64,000 nt of DNA from Holothuria scabra (GCA_037179385.1 CM074187.1:49200879-49264878), one strand, 5' to 3'; numbered from the stretch's first letter, positions 1 to 13,700 are shown. The notes: generated by a model from the sequence alone, not told the origin. Made by a program: numbers and translations.

Positions 1-1341
1 CACAAATCACCTGACTCACTCCACACAGTACATTTATTGTTAGTGTTTATAGTTGACAGGGTAGCACCTGTATTGTGACACATTCAATTCAATCACAACC
101 ACATATTGTACAACTATGTACAGCTGCATGGTTGAGCTTCTTATTCAACCAACCAACCAATCTAAATTTGGTAGATCTACATATGAATGCCTCTTTCAGA
201 CACAACATAATGGGACTGCTAAAATGTAACTATACACAGTAAATGCTTATTTTGAATATCACACTGACTAATGCCATTTTAATTTCCACGAAATTTCAAG
301 CTGTGTTTGCAGTTGTTACCAGACATACTGTTACTGAATAATTGAGTAACAAATTGCAATATGCTATTGAAGCTGAATACTGCAATGTACTGCAATGAAT
401 AATGTGCACCAAAACCATTATCATATAACTGTTGTCTCTCGCTAAGTTGCTAAATTAATTGTAGGCAACACAATGTGCTAAAAGCCAAGGCCTAAATTCT
501 TCATAGTGGGTATACCTTTCCTTGGGAGTATGATCCTTGCATCATTTTGCAGGTCTTGAATTTTAACACATCCGAGTGTAACCACATACCATCACTCTCC
601 TGAAATCACTGCGAAGAGTGATTTTTTACACACCAAGATGAAGATGGGAGTTCGTATAATTCCATTAGACTTTGATAAAACAGCTCACCTACCACACTCC
701 TTAATTTCCTCTAGAGTGCAATTGGCAGCGCACCTGGAAAATCTAAAACTCAAGGCCTGAATTTGCCCTTATCATGTCTACTTGCTAACATTTTGTATCA
801 CACAAAAAAGCAGTTTCAGTAAGCTAATGTCACACTAATGTAAGCTTATTTCAAAGAAACTTAAGCAGGAAGTTTTAGTCATTGTGGAACCTTTGATAGT
901 TGAAAGATCTCCACAAGAATATATGTCAGCTGGACTATACCAACAGCTACTGCTCAACCTGTATTATTTAGAATAGACATAAAGAATGAAGCTACCCCTT
1001 AATTTGGTATGTTAATATGAAAAAAAAAAATCTTTAGATGTTTGAAAGGTAAAAGGAAGATTCCCTTCCTATTCTGCTGTAGTGCAAACACTGCAATGAA
1101 GATGTGTATTTCAGAGATAGATGACAGCCACTCCAACAATAGGATGATGTGCAAAATGAAACATTACAAGGTAATGGGTTCCTTCACCAATGAATAGAGC
1201 ATAAGAGGTTTAACAATTGGGAAATATTCTATGAGTCGCTAATGTCTAGGTTACTAAGAAAGCAAGCAGAGTGATGAATGAGCTCCTTCTAAAAATGATA
1301 TCTATTGAATTATTCAAAACCAGAAAGCCAAAAGGCTTAGT
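1..1341. other. CLASP intron 9 (left part), no recognised feature
   Basis: AT-rich intronic DNA. I saw no CLASP exon, no RNA gene and no bounded mobile element here; a short A10 run lies near 1020. Confidence 0.5.
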
Positions 1342-3541
1342 GATTCCTTGCCGCTGAAATGTAAGGCCTTTTTTCACTTTGACATTGCTTGGCAATGTTT
1401 TTCAATTAACAGGGCTCCATAATGTGCCCAGAAAGTACACATGCAAGGCATCCAATTTTCCTACATTGAGATCCCCCTTGCCCGTTGTGAACCCAAATGA
1501 CATTTGACCTCCACCAAAAACTTCTGGGACCATGTATTCACTATGTGCCATCTACAGGACAAGTTACAGGACCCTACAAGTGACATTTCTTGAAAGACTG
1601 TGCAGGAAAGCTTGTCAGGCTTTGAACATGCTGACTCCAAATGAACTTTGACCTTTCAGAAAATCCATAGGGATCATCTAATCAATATGACCAATCCACA
1701 CACTAAATATGAGCACACTCACATGTAATGTTCTTGAGATATCGTGTTTACGAAGTTTTGACCTTTTGACCTCTCATGACCCCAAATGACCTTTGACCTC
1801 CACCAAAAACAATAGGGATCATCTACTCAATATGACCAACACTCTCACCAAACATGAGCACAGTCACATGTGCCATTCTTGAGATATTGTGTTTTCGAGG
1901 TTTTGACCTTTTGACCTCTCCTGACCCCAAATGACCTTTGATCTCCACCAAAAGCAGTAGGGATCATCTACTCAATATGGCCAAGGCACACACCGAATAT
2001 GAGATTAGTCACACTTACTCTTCTTGAGATACCGTGTTTAAAAGCAATTTTTAAGAAATTTACCTATTGACCTCTTGTGACCCCAAATGACCTTTGACCT
2101 CCACGAAAATCAATAGGGATTATCTACTCAATATGACCAACCCACACACCAAATATGAGCATAGTCACATGTACCATTCTCGAGATATCATGTTTATGAA
2201 GTTTTGACCTTTTGACCTCTCGTGACCCCAAATGACCTTTCACCTCCACCAAAAACAATATGGATCATCTACTCGATATGACCAACCTACACACTAAATA
2301 TGAGTATAGTCACATGTACCGTTCTCCAGATATTGTGTTTACGAAGTTTTGACCTTTTGACCTCTCATGACCCCAAATGACCTTTGACCTCCACCAAAAA
2401 CAATATGGATCATCTACTCGATATGACCAACCTACACACCAAATATGAGTATAGTCACATGTACCGTTCTCCAGATATCATGTTTACGAAGTTTTGACCT
2501 TTTGACCTCTCGTGACCCCAAATGACCTTTGACCTCCACCAAAAACGATAGGGATCATCTACTCAATATGACCAACCCACACACCAAATATGAGCATAGT
2601 CACATGTACCGTTCTCGAGATATCGTGTTTACGAAGTTTTGACGTTTTGACCTCTGTGACCCCAAATGACCTTTGACCTCCACCAAAAACAATAGGGATC
2701 ATCTACTCAATATGACCAACCCACACACCAAATATGAGCATAGTCACATGTACCGTTCTCGAGATATCGTGTTTACGAAGTTTTGACCTTTCGACCTCTC
2801 GTGACCCCAAATGACCTTTGATCTCCACCAAAAACAATAGGGATCATCTACTCAATATGGCCAATGCACACACCAAATATGAGATTAGTCACACTTACCC
2901 TTCTTGAGATACCGTGTTTACAAGCAATTTCTAAGGAATTTACCTATTGACCTCTCGTGACCCCAAATGACCTTTGACCTCCACAAAAATCAATAGGGAT
3001 CATCTACTCAATATGACCAATCCACACACCAAATATGAGCATAGTCACATGTACCGTTCTCGAGATATCGTGTTTACGAAGTTTTGACCTTTTGACCTCT
3101 AGTGACCTGAAATGACGTTTGATCTACACCAAAAACAATAGGGATCATCTACTCAATATGGCCAATGCACACACCAAATATGAGATTAGTCACACTTACC
3201 CTTCTTGAGATACCGTGTTTACAAGCAATTTCTAAGGAATTTACCTATTGACCTCTCGTGACCCCAAATGACCTTTGACCTCCAAGAAAATCGATAGGGA
3301 TCATCTACTCAATATGACCAACCCACACACCATATATGAGCATAGTCACATGTACCGTTCTCGAGATATCGTGTTTACAAGATTTTGACCTTTTGACCTC
3401 TCGTGACCCCAAGTGACCTTTGACGTCCACCAAAAACAATAGGGATCATCTTCTCAATATGGGCAATCCACATGCCAAGTATGAGATCCCTCGGACTTAC
3501 CCTTCTTGAGATATCGTGTTTACAAGCCAAAGCGTCACATA

Positions 3542-3600
<59 letters not shown>

Positions 3601-3648
3601 ACGACATCACCATCGCATAGATTCCTTGCCTGCCTACGGCAAGGAATC
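1342..3648 (+). mobile_element. Helentron/HINE-like element, locus 1 (145/156-bp tandem core)
   Basis: The left block GATTCCTTGCC (1342-1352) recurs at the right end as one arm of a perfect 11-bp-stem hairpin (3620-3630 with 3638-3648, 7-base loop). Between them lie a unique leader, about 13 tandem monomers (from ~1490 to 3530) and a CA microsatellite. Aligning the ATGACC word gives spacings of 145 bp, with three monomers of about 156 bp that carry an extra AAGCAATT segment. A short 5' block whose inverted copy forms the 3' hairpin, plus a minisatellite core and microsatellite, is the layout known for HINE and pearl/DINE-1 type non-autonomous Helentrons. Exact outer ends are uncertain. Strand is assigned by putting the hairpin at the 3' end. 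Confidence 0.68.
3545..3595. repeat. (CA)n microsatellite, about 24 units
   Basis: An almost pure dinucleotide run sits between the last monomer and the 3' hairpin of HINE-like locus 1, where such elements usually carry a microsatellite. Confidence 0.97.
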
Positions 3649-3987
3649 AAAAAGGGTAAAAAAAAAAATGTGATGAATGTATTAATTAAAACCCAAAATG
3701 TTCTCACCTTGGGTTTCACCAATAATTGATTTTTGGTAGTACGTTTCACTGTTGATTCCCAAAGTAACTATGATATATAGCAGGCGGCAGGCAAGGAAAG
3801 AATACACAGGCAGTGTAACAAAAAGATGTCAGAGGTTCAAATTAAAGTGTCATAACATTGACATTGGTTGGATGGGAAAAGTAGAAATTAATGAAATTAA
3901 GAGGATTAATTAGCCCAAAATGACACCAAACAAAAACAGAAATGTATACAGTACATGTGATACAAGGATGGGTCAAGATAGTAAGTT

Positions 3988-4190
3988 AGTTAGATGGAGT
4001 TTTATGGCCCAGTTTCCAACCTATTGGTTCAAGTCCAGCCAGGCTTGTTTTCCCTACTCCATTGCTAATGCTGAGCACCAAGCACAATGACAGTAGGTTC
4101 CATTTTTAGAGTCTTTGGTATGACTCAACCTGGGAATCGAACCCAGGCCTTCCGCGTGAAAGGCGAATGCTCTACCGTTAGACCAAACAC
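3988..4190 (-). mobile_element. tRNA-derived SINE, copy 1
   Basis: On the minus strand the head is tRNA-like: A-box-like TGGTCTAACGG (4186-4176), a CTTTCAC anticodon-type loop suggesting tRNA-Glu ancestry, and B box GGTTCGATTCCC (4143-4132). The body contains words shared with the other copies, read on the plus strand as GGCCCAGTTTCCAACC, TTGTTTTCCCTACTCCATTGC and GCAGTAGGTTCCA-type sequence. The acceptor stem does not pair, so it is not a tRNA gene. Confidence 0.75.
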
Positions 4191-4592
4191 GAGACTATAT
4201 TACCAGTTGTTCACTTGTAACTTGCACATCACATATTTGCATTATTTGTAAGGTATAAGACCACACAAACTTCTGCGCAACAACCTTTAATTTTAAGTTT
4301 TAAATCTGCTGAATGTCCTATATTTGTTTTTACAGGACAAAGTGATGGCAGGCAAAAATTACACATATTTCTCAAAATAGTTTCAAGTCAAAAATATCAA
4401 AAATTTGATACTGTGCTGTATGACTTTGGGTGCAGAACTGAAGGGCTGCCAAAAAGCATTGTTTTCATCAAGTCTACCCCATTTTTGTTTCAAATTTCTA
4501 GCTTTTATCAGTGTATTTCACATATGCCTCTGCAAATGAAGAACTTCAGAGACTTCAAATTGTGTTAACTGTATCTCTTTTAATAAATATAT

Positions 4593-4943
4593 GGCTTGGT
4601 CTTACATACACAGCGAGACTTGTCACCCTGTGTTCACAATAAGGCAAAACAACGGGTCAACCATGTGTTTTTCAGGCTGTGTTCTCATGTTCCTAGAGTT
4701 TGATTGATTGGGTAGTGTAACCATAGTAACAAGGTCCAAATACATCAAAATGTTAGAAAATATGGGTCATCAGTGCAATAAACCCCTGTGACCTTGCTTG
4801 ATTCAAATAAAGTTTTTAAAACTCCAGAACTCTGCCATTTGAGGTGGACTGAAATTTAAACAGTCCATCCAGAGTTAACCCGTGTTCTCACTTTACTTGA
4901 GCGCGGGTGTTACTTTGAACATGAGGCATGTGAGACCACAGTC
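4593..4943. mobile_element. MITE-like repeat with GGCTTGGTCT ends, copy A
   Basis: Starts GGCTTGGTCTTACAT and ends ATGTGAGACCA, short inverted ends. Internal words (ACTTTGAACAT, TTTAAAACT, AGGTGGA) recur in order in the copy at 24108-24500. A solo short version with the same two ends lies at 5941-5989. No target duplication was resolved. Confidence 0.5.
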
Positions 4944-7694
4944 ATAGTGCGCAATTCTAAAGAATGATCCCAGTTTGCAAATACCAGGGCTATGATTCAA
5001 TAAAAGTTAATACTAACAGAAGTTACAATGTATGAAACTGATATACATGCTTTCAAGGTTAAATAGACCACTAGCTTCCCACAACCAGAAGTGCAGATTA
5101 GTGTTGAATGATATGTCTGTAAAAGACAATTTCAATATTAGATGAAGATTCTTGTAAAGTCATTTCAAACCATCGAATCACTTAAAATCACTCAAAAGAT
5201 CTAAAACCACAAAGTAATATAAGCTCAACAGACTGTTAAAAAGGAGCAATTATTTTTTCAACACAGAATTGCTATATATCATTAATGAGCACCAGCTAGT
5301 ACATAACAATGCTCAAACAAATAGGAGGCAGCCATGGTGAAATAAACTAGCAATCTGAAAAGCTCTTTGTGGGGGATTTTTGACATTTGGACAGAAATAT
5401 GACTAGACTTGTACATGAATTTATCTAAAAAATTGTTGAAAATTTGCATTTCTTGCAAAAGACTTTTTTTTCAGCTTTGAAGGAAACACCAATCACAATT
5501 TGTAACCCATCCTATCAAAATCAGGGGCATGTCACCTAATAACAACTGGGGTAATTTCCATTTGTAGAGATCGTTTGATGAGCTTCAAAATGACAACCGA
5601 ATCATCTTTGTAGGGTACACATAATTAAGTTTTCTAAGTGATGGCACTTTTCAGAATTTCAACATTTTTTGACATTTGAATTTTGTACATGAATTATGGA
5701 ATAATAATCGCAATGAATGTATTTTTCCAAATTTTTGGATGTTTCCAATTTGTTGTGTACAAATTATTGACAAGTAAATGTAGAAAAATAATATGCAAGA
5801 AACGTGTTCTTCAAAATTGTCTCACCTTTTTCCGCATCAACTGCATTTTTCTCATAACATATTTTTTAACATGTCCCTGATTTTGATAGAATCGGTCACA
5901 TTTTTATACAAAAGAAAACCAAGAGTCTACATTCTCACAAGGCTTGGTCTCACCACGTTACTTTGAGCCCAGGGTACATGAGACCATGCTTACAATATCA
6001 TAATGAATAGCATACTTAACAGCATTGAGCTTGCAGTTATGCAAAAAAGTGATCAGAAACTAACCCAAAAACATTTTTTCAGCTTGGTTCTATTTTCCAA
6101 TGCTTTTCTAGTTTAGAGACTAAAACACTTCATGGAAATATATTGAAAAGATTCGGAGGCTTCTCAGCTTAAGCATACAGGTTGAGCAGGTGATGTCAGT
6201 GCATTTAAATTTGACATAGCAGATGTCACTGATCACGAGCAGAAGTTGTTTTACTGATACTACCGGAGGACAGCACCTTAGTAAAAATTGTTGTACAATG
6301 GTCACCTGGATGGCAAAATTTCCTCTAAATACTATGATTTCCCTGCAAGGGGTTTCCCAAATTGCTGATTAGTTAAACTCATGGCCCAATCATAACTTTC
6401 TCTTTTTAAATAGATTGTGCTAACTCCAGCTTTACAGAAAATGGCCATTCCCCCCCCCCCCTTCATGTGTTCATTGTAATGCAAAGGGTTTGTTTCAGAA
6501 AACCAGGCCTTATTTATTAAAAAGGGTTGGAAAGAGAGGGGAGGAGGGGAAAATGGTACAAAATCGGGAAACCTCGTGTCTTGTCCCCCCCCCCCCCCCC
6601 TGACGGCCAGGACCGGTTACTCCCCAGAGTACAAGTCAAAGCATAGGAAAGCCACAAAGAAATGGTGTGCCAATTTTTGAAGTAATGCACAAAAATATAT
6701 TGTTTTCAGCAATTTTTCTCTAAATACTTAAAGAACAATAACCAACTTACTTGAAGCTGGGTTTGGCAGCATATTTACACATTGACCAGAATTTCATAGG
6801 GAAACACATACAGAATGGAAAATAAAATAACCCAAATCACTTCACATTTTTCTACACAAAATGGACAAACTGCAATAAAAGTGCAAAATTGTGTAGCATA
6901 TTTTGCACATAAAATGTGTAGGTTTTGAAATGACTTTGTGATAAAGGAGTCCAGAAACAGCAAAATTGCTATGCAAATTTTGAACACATAATTATTCCCT
7001 GACAGCAAAAAAGTTATGAATAACATTAAACTTGACATTCCTGAGCACAAATGACCATTGTTTTGGAAAATTGTCCTTCTTGTGAATTCACTTAGGGCAA
7101 TGCCGCTCAAGACGAAATTGGAAGAGTATATATCTATAATAGTACAAGATCCACACCAATAATCTCTTAAAATTCTTCAGGAATAACAATTCTTGCACTA
7201 CTTATTAATCCTAACCTCTTTTTCCTTTTTAATGCCCCTATCCTTTACCATTCCCTGGCACCCCTGCTGTTAGACCTCTTGGCATGTGCAGGACTGTTTT
7301 GTGATATTTGCCGAACTCCCAATAAAATTTAACTAACCAATTTTCTGCCCAGTTGAAACAAAGTTTCTGCCTGATTTGGTCAAGTTTGTAGTCAGCTCTC
7401 CTACAGGCAAATTGTCATTAAGTCTAAAGACCCTCAAACCTTCACATTAGGACAGACCAGGGTGACAGCAGGGAAGGAGACACCTAAGTAGGAAGGTTTA
7501 TTGTGTAAAATGTCAAACAGAAAAACAATACGAACATGTTAAGTCATGAAATGCAATATTGATGTGATGTACATCATGTCAGGAGGTCACCACCAGCCTA
7601 AGACAACAAAAAGTTTACTCTTGTGCAGCTATTTCTTTTTACTCTTGTGCTACTATTGCCCAAAAATTTAACATGAAAACCTATCTCTACTTAC
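4944..7694. other. CLASP intron 9, mostly unannotated
   Basis: Apart from the short GGCTTGGTCT derivative and two poly-C tracts (about 6449-6461 and 6586-6600), nothing supportable was seen. The open frames here show no splice or family support. Confidence 0.5.
5941..5989. repeat. Short derivative of the GGCTTGGTCT repeat
   Basis: The 49-base unit begins GGCTTGGTCTCAC and ends CATGAGACCATGC, with TTACTTTGAGC between. It is a collapsed version of the family at 4593-4943. Confidence 0.4.
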
Positions 7695-7753
7695 AGCTTT
7701 GTTGTCTGTTTCATCTCCGCCTCCACCTCCTCCTCCTGATGATCTTTGTGTTA
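7695..7753 (-). CDS. CLASP: CLASP coding exon 9 (Gly-rich linker)
   Basis: 59 bases that complete codon 235 and code for residues 236-254: TQRSS, seven glycines, then DETDNKA. It begins TAA, but the incoming phase-1 T shifts this to TTA, so no stop arises. The acceptor is CCATTCAG and the donor GCT/GTAAGTAG is strong. Placement rests on phase, splice sites and the acidic character of the post-TOG1 linker in CLASPs, since the linker is poorly conserved. The following exon was not found in 1-7694. Confidence 0.72.
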
Positions 7754-10700
7754 CTGAATGGAGATAAAAGAATTACAATCACCGTGATGTTACAAAGGTA
7801 AGATGCAACTGTGTAGACAAAAAATAAAGCAGCTCTCAACAATTCAGTTCTGCTTTCAATAATTCTTAACCAGACACGTTTTCAAATTGTGCACAAAACC
7901 GTTGCAAGTCAGGACACCATAAAATTAAAAATTTTGACTTTTTTCTTGACTACTGAATATGAAGCTTAATCGCAATGCTAATAATAAGCGTTTTTATGTG
8001 GTAGTGACCCTTTAACACTCTCAATACATCCATGTCAACTGAGTGAGCCCCTTTAATGTATGGCACAAAATACCAGCACATGATAATTTTTTACATATAT
8101 GCATCTGATAATGCGTAGCCACAGAAGAAACCTGTTTAACTACATTTGAAGATGGAAACATACTCTTGTTGGACTGAATCATTCAGCTTCACACCAAAGA
8201 TGAACCTCATTTGGTCAATTCAATTGCTGTTTATATCGTAATATCATCTGCACTTTCTACAAAAGCCCAAACCAACAATTACTTCCCAGGTCACTACTTA
8301 ACATCTAGATGGGAGACACGCACTTGTTCTGAATGATGGGTTTCAATGAACTAGCCAAGAATCAAACATATCAGTAATTTCTGGACAACAAAACAATCTC
8401 CTTAATCAGTAGTTAAACAACCAGTATTTTTCACATTAATTTAAAGCTGATCTCAATATATCATTTCACCTCCGTCACATTTACATAAATTGCCACAATA
8501 GATCTCTGGAAACTGGTTAAATTCTATATAGGTGAAACTCTTCTAAAGAAAGATTGCTCTGTGCCACCTCTTCCAAGCCCTAATATCTGAACAAATGAGC
8601 TGCACTGGAGTGAAGACTCACATTAATGGTAGTATGACATGTCAGCAAAGCCCTGACTTACCAGTTGAGGAGAAAGCTTTGCTACTTAAAAATCACTCTG
8701 AATTATGTCAGTATCTTTAATGGTTCTCAAGATACACCTCTTCAAAGTTGGGATTGTCTCCGAAGCAAATTGCAGCTGAATGCTTAAATGATGATGTAGA
8801 GTTTTGCAATTTTGCAAAGTGTTTATTAAAATTCTTTTGTTAACTCTTTATTATCTCCTAATTACTCATCAGATAGTATCTGGTTTGGTTAATTGATACT
8901 GATGATTTTCAAGGACGCAATTGAAGCTTTCAACATAAAACCCTCAGGACTAAATAACGTCATAATTGTCCTTGAAATGAAGATTGCATATTAAACTTAG
9001 GATAACACTAGCCCTATATGATGTATCCCTTCCCAGCTATCACAAAATTTTCATACTGAGCTCACATTTATGCATGAAAGAGTTCTATTCAGACGATACC
9101 CTACTGTGTAAAATAGTACATTATTTGACAGATTTTGATGTAAACTGTGTCAGTTTTCTTGGTTTTCAATGCTTTTTTACACTGAATACCCAAGTCAATC
9201 ATTTTCACATCACATGACCTTTAAGAGCATCTTAAAGAGTCCCTTGTACACATGCACTTATATCTACAGAGTCTATGGAGTATGATTTCACGTAGACTTA
9301 CTTAAGTTAACTGACTCAATCAACATTAACAACACACCTATCTTAATAAAAACACACACACACAAATGCACACACATTATAATAAGACTTATTGCGAAGT
9401 ACAGATAAAAAACATCCTCTTACAAGGAGGAAACTCCTCTTCTTCTAAAACACTTTCCAAACCAGAATCTGAACTAAGCGAGACTGTGCTGTCCTCATTT
9501 TCAGCAATATCATCCCTACGCCGATTTCTTCTCAAGCAATCCACAATTATGGAAATGTCTGCTTCAAACTCTGGAAAGTTCAATTCTAAATCTGTCAGTT
9601 CCTCAACCATATTGACACTTTAACATATCCTTAAAACCACTTGATAACAAAATCCTGGATTAACCGAAACTGATAGTTTTGATTTTTTATAAAATCAAAC
9701 AATGGTTAAATCCTTCCATATCAATGAAACATACTAAAATATTGTCAGATTTCATTATCTCCACCACCTCGGACGATACACATAGCTTGCAAATTTTGCC
9801 CAAAACTGTTAAAAATTAAAACACAACCAGTAACATTGCCCAGTCAAAAACATTTGAGAAAACAACTCCCAACAATGTATCTGGAAATTATAACAAGGAA
9901 AAATCTTATCAATCCAGTTTTTCCCATTAATGAAATTGCTTTTAATTCAGCTTTGATAGACAGTTAAGTTTCTATTAGAAAAATTGGATAAATCTGTGTC
10001 CTCATTGTTATCTTGTCTCCAAGGACAATATTCTCTTCTTTATGATGAGCAAAATTAATTGGATCCAGCAACCGTGAAGGACTTGTCCGCCTTCCCAGAA
10101 ACAAGTCGCCATATGCGTGAAGACCCACAGACACAAGCCATTCATATGGAATAAGTTTCTTCTCACAAGAGATTTCAAAGTATACAATGAAAATTATAAA
10201 AACAAATAATTTCTGGCTTCCAAGTGGTGTAAAACTAGACACATATTTAGATCAGAAAGCTATCCATTTTGAACAAAATTCCAATCACCAAACTGAAACA
10301 TATTCACAGTATTTGAGTCACTGTCTGAAACACACAGTCAGTACTTGTCAATAAATGTCTAATGGCAGGGCATCTCTTCAAAATCCCAAGAACACCCATA
10401 AAGGGTTTATTGTCACGAGGGATTTGGCATCCATTCACAAAATCAAGCCCTGAAGCGAATCCTAACAAGTTCAATTATGTTGCTAGAACCTCAGACAAAG
10501 TTTGTTTGTCTGTTACAACACATTCACCAAAACAAATGACTGATCCCAGGGCAGGGCAAGTCAATTTACAGCAGCACGTATAGTACAGTGTAGACAACTA
10601 CTGTGGCTGCTCTCAAATTTCCTGCATCAGGATGTGACTGCTATACTACCACTGAGTGTTGTTTGTCACCAATGCACACAGCTGCCAACAATCTACTGTG

Positions 10701-13700
10701 AAACTACACACTAAAACACCAAAGCCAGTTGAAACATTTATACCTGCAAAAATAGTCTCATTCATTGCATGCATGAGGGGATTTAATGAAAAATTGACAT
10801 CAGCGTAGTTTGTAATCAGCTGACGAGTTCGGGAAAATGCTTGCCTGCAAGCTTTATAAATCAACAAATTTGCCTATTACAGTGTAACTAATTCAAGGTT
10901 AAGAGTTTTAAAATAACTGCTGAAATCATTTGATACCTTTTCCAATTTCCAGTTTTCTATCTTGGCATTCCAATTTGATGGAGAATATGTTTTTAACTTT
11001 TGCAAATTACAAGCTGATTTTAAAAGTTGCAGCAACAAATTAGCAGCAAATTGAAGTTATTCCAAGTCATAATTACTTTAACATTATATCCAGCTGTGTG
11101 CAATAGGCAGGAAACTCATTGCAGAGAGGTAAATACACTGATCTATACAGCACAGTTGGGGTACAAGTAATAATACATGTACTAAGAACAAACATGCCAA
11201 CCTCGTGTGCCTAAATGCCAGCACACTCATGTCAGTATCACAATGCTGACCAGCAAACTATGTTCTACTCAGTATTAGCTTCCTACATTGGTCTCTCAAA
11301 ATTTCTACTGTACTGCAGTTTCTTATTTTCCAACTCATTACCTTTTACTCAATTTTAATCGATAAATTCAGCAGTCAAGCAGTCGTTAAACTACTAGGGT
11401 CCATTTCATTTTGATCACCAATCCAACAGATGGCTACAAACAACTCCAAACCCCCAAAGAAGCAGATTAAGTTTAGGTTTTAAATTGATCAAATTGTGAA
11501 TTGAGAAGATGGACCGCACAAATTGCTGACAAATTTCTACCTCACTTAGTATCTGGATTCGTGCATAAAATGGTAAATACACTCAAATTTTCTTTCTTTT
11601 AGCACTATCCATCTTTCCCCCTCTCTCCCCTCCTCCCCCTCCCTCCTATCAGTCTCCATGATGTCTTTCTTTCCCCTATTCCATCTTCCTCATCACATAC
11701 ATCGACCTCACTGTCACAAAATTACACTTACAGTTGCTCAATTAAGAACATACATATTGTAAAGCTTCACTTGGCACCTGCGCTTTTAATATCTATCATA
11801 AACCATTCTCGTAATAAAAAAACTTAAACTGAAGCTTTTGACTCAACAAAGCATTTATTTCATTTAAAGATGAATCTAAAGGATTTGCATCCATTATAAT
11901 GACACTACAAAACAATGTTGTTGAATATAACAATTAGACATGCCAACTTCCTCACATGACATCAAGGATTTCAACTATTTTTGAAGTGCTTCACTCTGAC
12001 ATCATTAACACTGCCCATTATACATGAATATAAAATATCAGTTCATAAACAAACCTATTAACAAACAGTGACAACTGAGCACAGACCTGTAATAACCACA
12101 TCCTGTCCACAAGATATGAAACAAACATCACAATAGAGGGCAGCAAACCATAATACCTCAGTCAAAGAGAACAAACTTCACAAACCAGACACATTGTTTC
12201 TAAACACTTGCAGCCATATCACTAGTTAACAGACACCAACAAAGGATTTTAAAGCAAGTACTCAATTATCTCACATGCTCTTTGCCAAGGGGATAAAGAG
12301 GATTTCCCCTCTCTCCAGAAATTGAAGGGGGGGACAATCACTTACTTGCTTAGTTGGTTTTTTGAGGAACATTTTGGACATAATTCTTCCCTACAAATTT
12401 TCTAAAAACTGTTATTGTGTCAATTCATTGATAGTATTACAAAATATTAATGTAATAAGATTCTGTGTGTTTTCTCTATGTGTTCCATGGTCACCATAGT
12501 GGTTTTTGATGGCAATTGTCTCATCAAAGGTCACAACCTTTGTTTGATAAGTTTCTCTCCTGCCCACCCCCCTTCGACATTTTTTTTTTTTTTTTCGCAA
12601 TCCTGGCAGGAACCTTGGTTACATTTTCTTACATTGATCTTGTGACTTTGAAGTTCTAAGGCATTGCAATTTATGGGTAAGTTAACATCACTACACAAGC
12701 CAAAGGCATCAGCATTCTGTATCTTATCTTATAAACCCTCCTTTCTCAATAACTGTGATTTAATCAAAGCATCCCCCAAAATGTTTTAATTGAAACCACT
12801 ACCAGCTGTATGCATGCCCACCACAATCACTCTGAGTAGATTTGCTAATTTCCACATTTGTGTATTACTGCTAACCTGAATATTTCAATTTATAAAGATA
12901 TTTTCATGACAAAAGATAAAGCCGATTTTTCAACTTTTACTTCATGATCGCTAAGTAGATTTGCCAGTTTCAACATTTGTATTAAAACTAGTAATATAGT
13001 TAGATGGAGATTTACAGCCCAGTTTCCAACCTATTGGTTCAAGTCAAGCCGGCCCACAGCCTTTTTTCCAGTAGTGGCTCACCGGCTTGTTTTCCCTACT
13101 CCATTGCTTATGCGGAGCATCACACACAATGGCAGTAGGTTCCACTTTTAGAGTCTTCAGTATGACTCCACCTGGGAATAGAACCTGGGCCTTCCACTCT
13201 ACCGTTAGACCAAACAAGCGGTCTGTGATTTAATGAAATCACCCCCCGAGAAACATTTATGAAAACCACTACCAGCTGCATGCCCGCCACAATCACTACA
13301 TAGATTTGCTAATCTCCACCTTTGCATCAATGCTTTTAATATTTCAATTCATAAAAATATTTTCAAAAGATAAAGCCAATTTTCAACTTTTACTTACATT
13401 GTTCATTTGGGACCAGCATTTTCCCTGACTTTTTCACATCATCAAATTTTGCATAAATAATGGACAGCCTGCAAAAATAACATAAAAAAAATTGTAAAAT
13501 TTTAGTCAACAGCAGTTTTCTTAATTTTCCTTAACATTCATTTACACATGAAGCGATTAAATAATTTGCCGAATAGCCTAAAATGTGATCAAAAGGAGAT
13601 AGCACCCTCTAATTCAGAATATTGTTCAGAAGCTTAACCAGACAGGATTTGCAAGCAACAACATAGATGCAAGTATGACTATAACATATACAAGAGATGA

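Noticed and set aside
1490..3530. CRISPR-like array
   Set aside because: The repeats are 145-156 bp contiguous monomers with no unique spacers, in an intron of a metazoan gene.
3375..3749. Open frames of 85-124 codons across the CA microsatellite
   Set aside because: The CVCV/HTHT runs come from the dinucleotide repeat and the HINE monomers; no start context, splice or family support.
4123..4190. tRNA gene
   Set aside because: A and B boxes are present, but the acceptor stem does not pair and a SINE body follows; the same holds for 35150-35232 and 37270-37345.
6120..7110. Minus-strand frames considered as the next CLASP exon
   Set aside because: None reads like the CLASP linker or TOG2, and none is bounded by in-phase splice sites.
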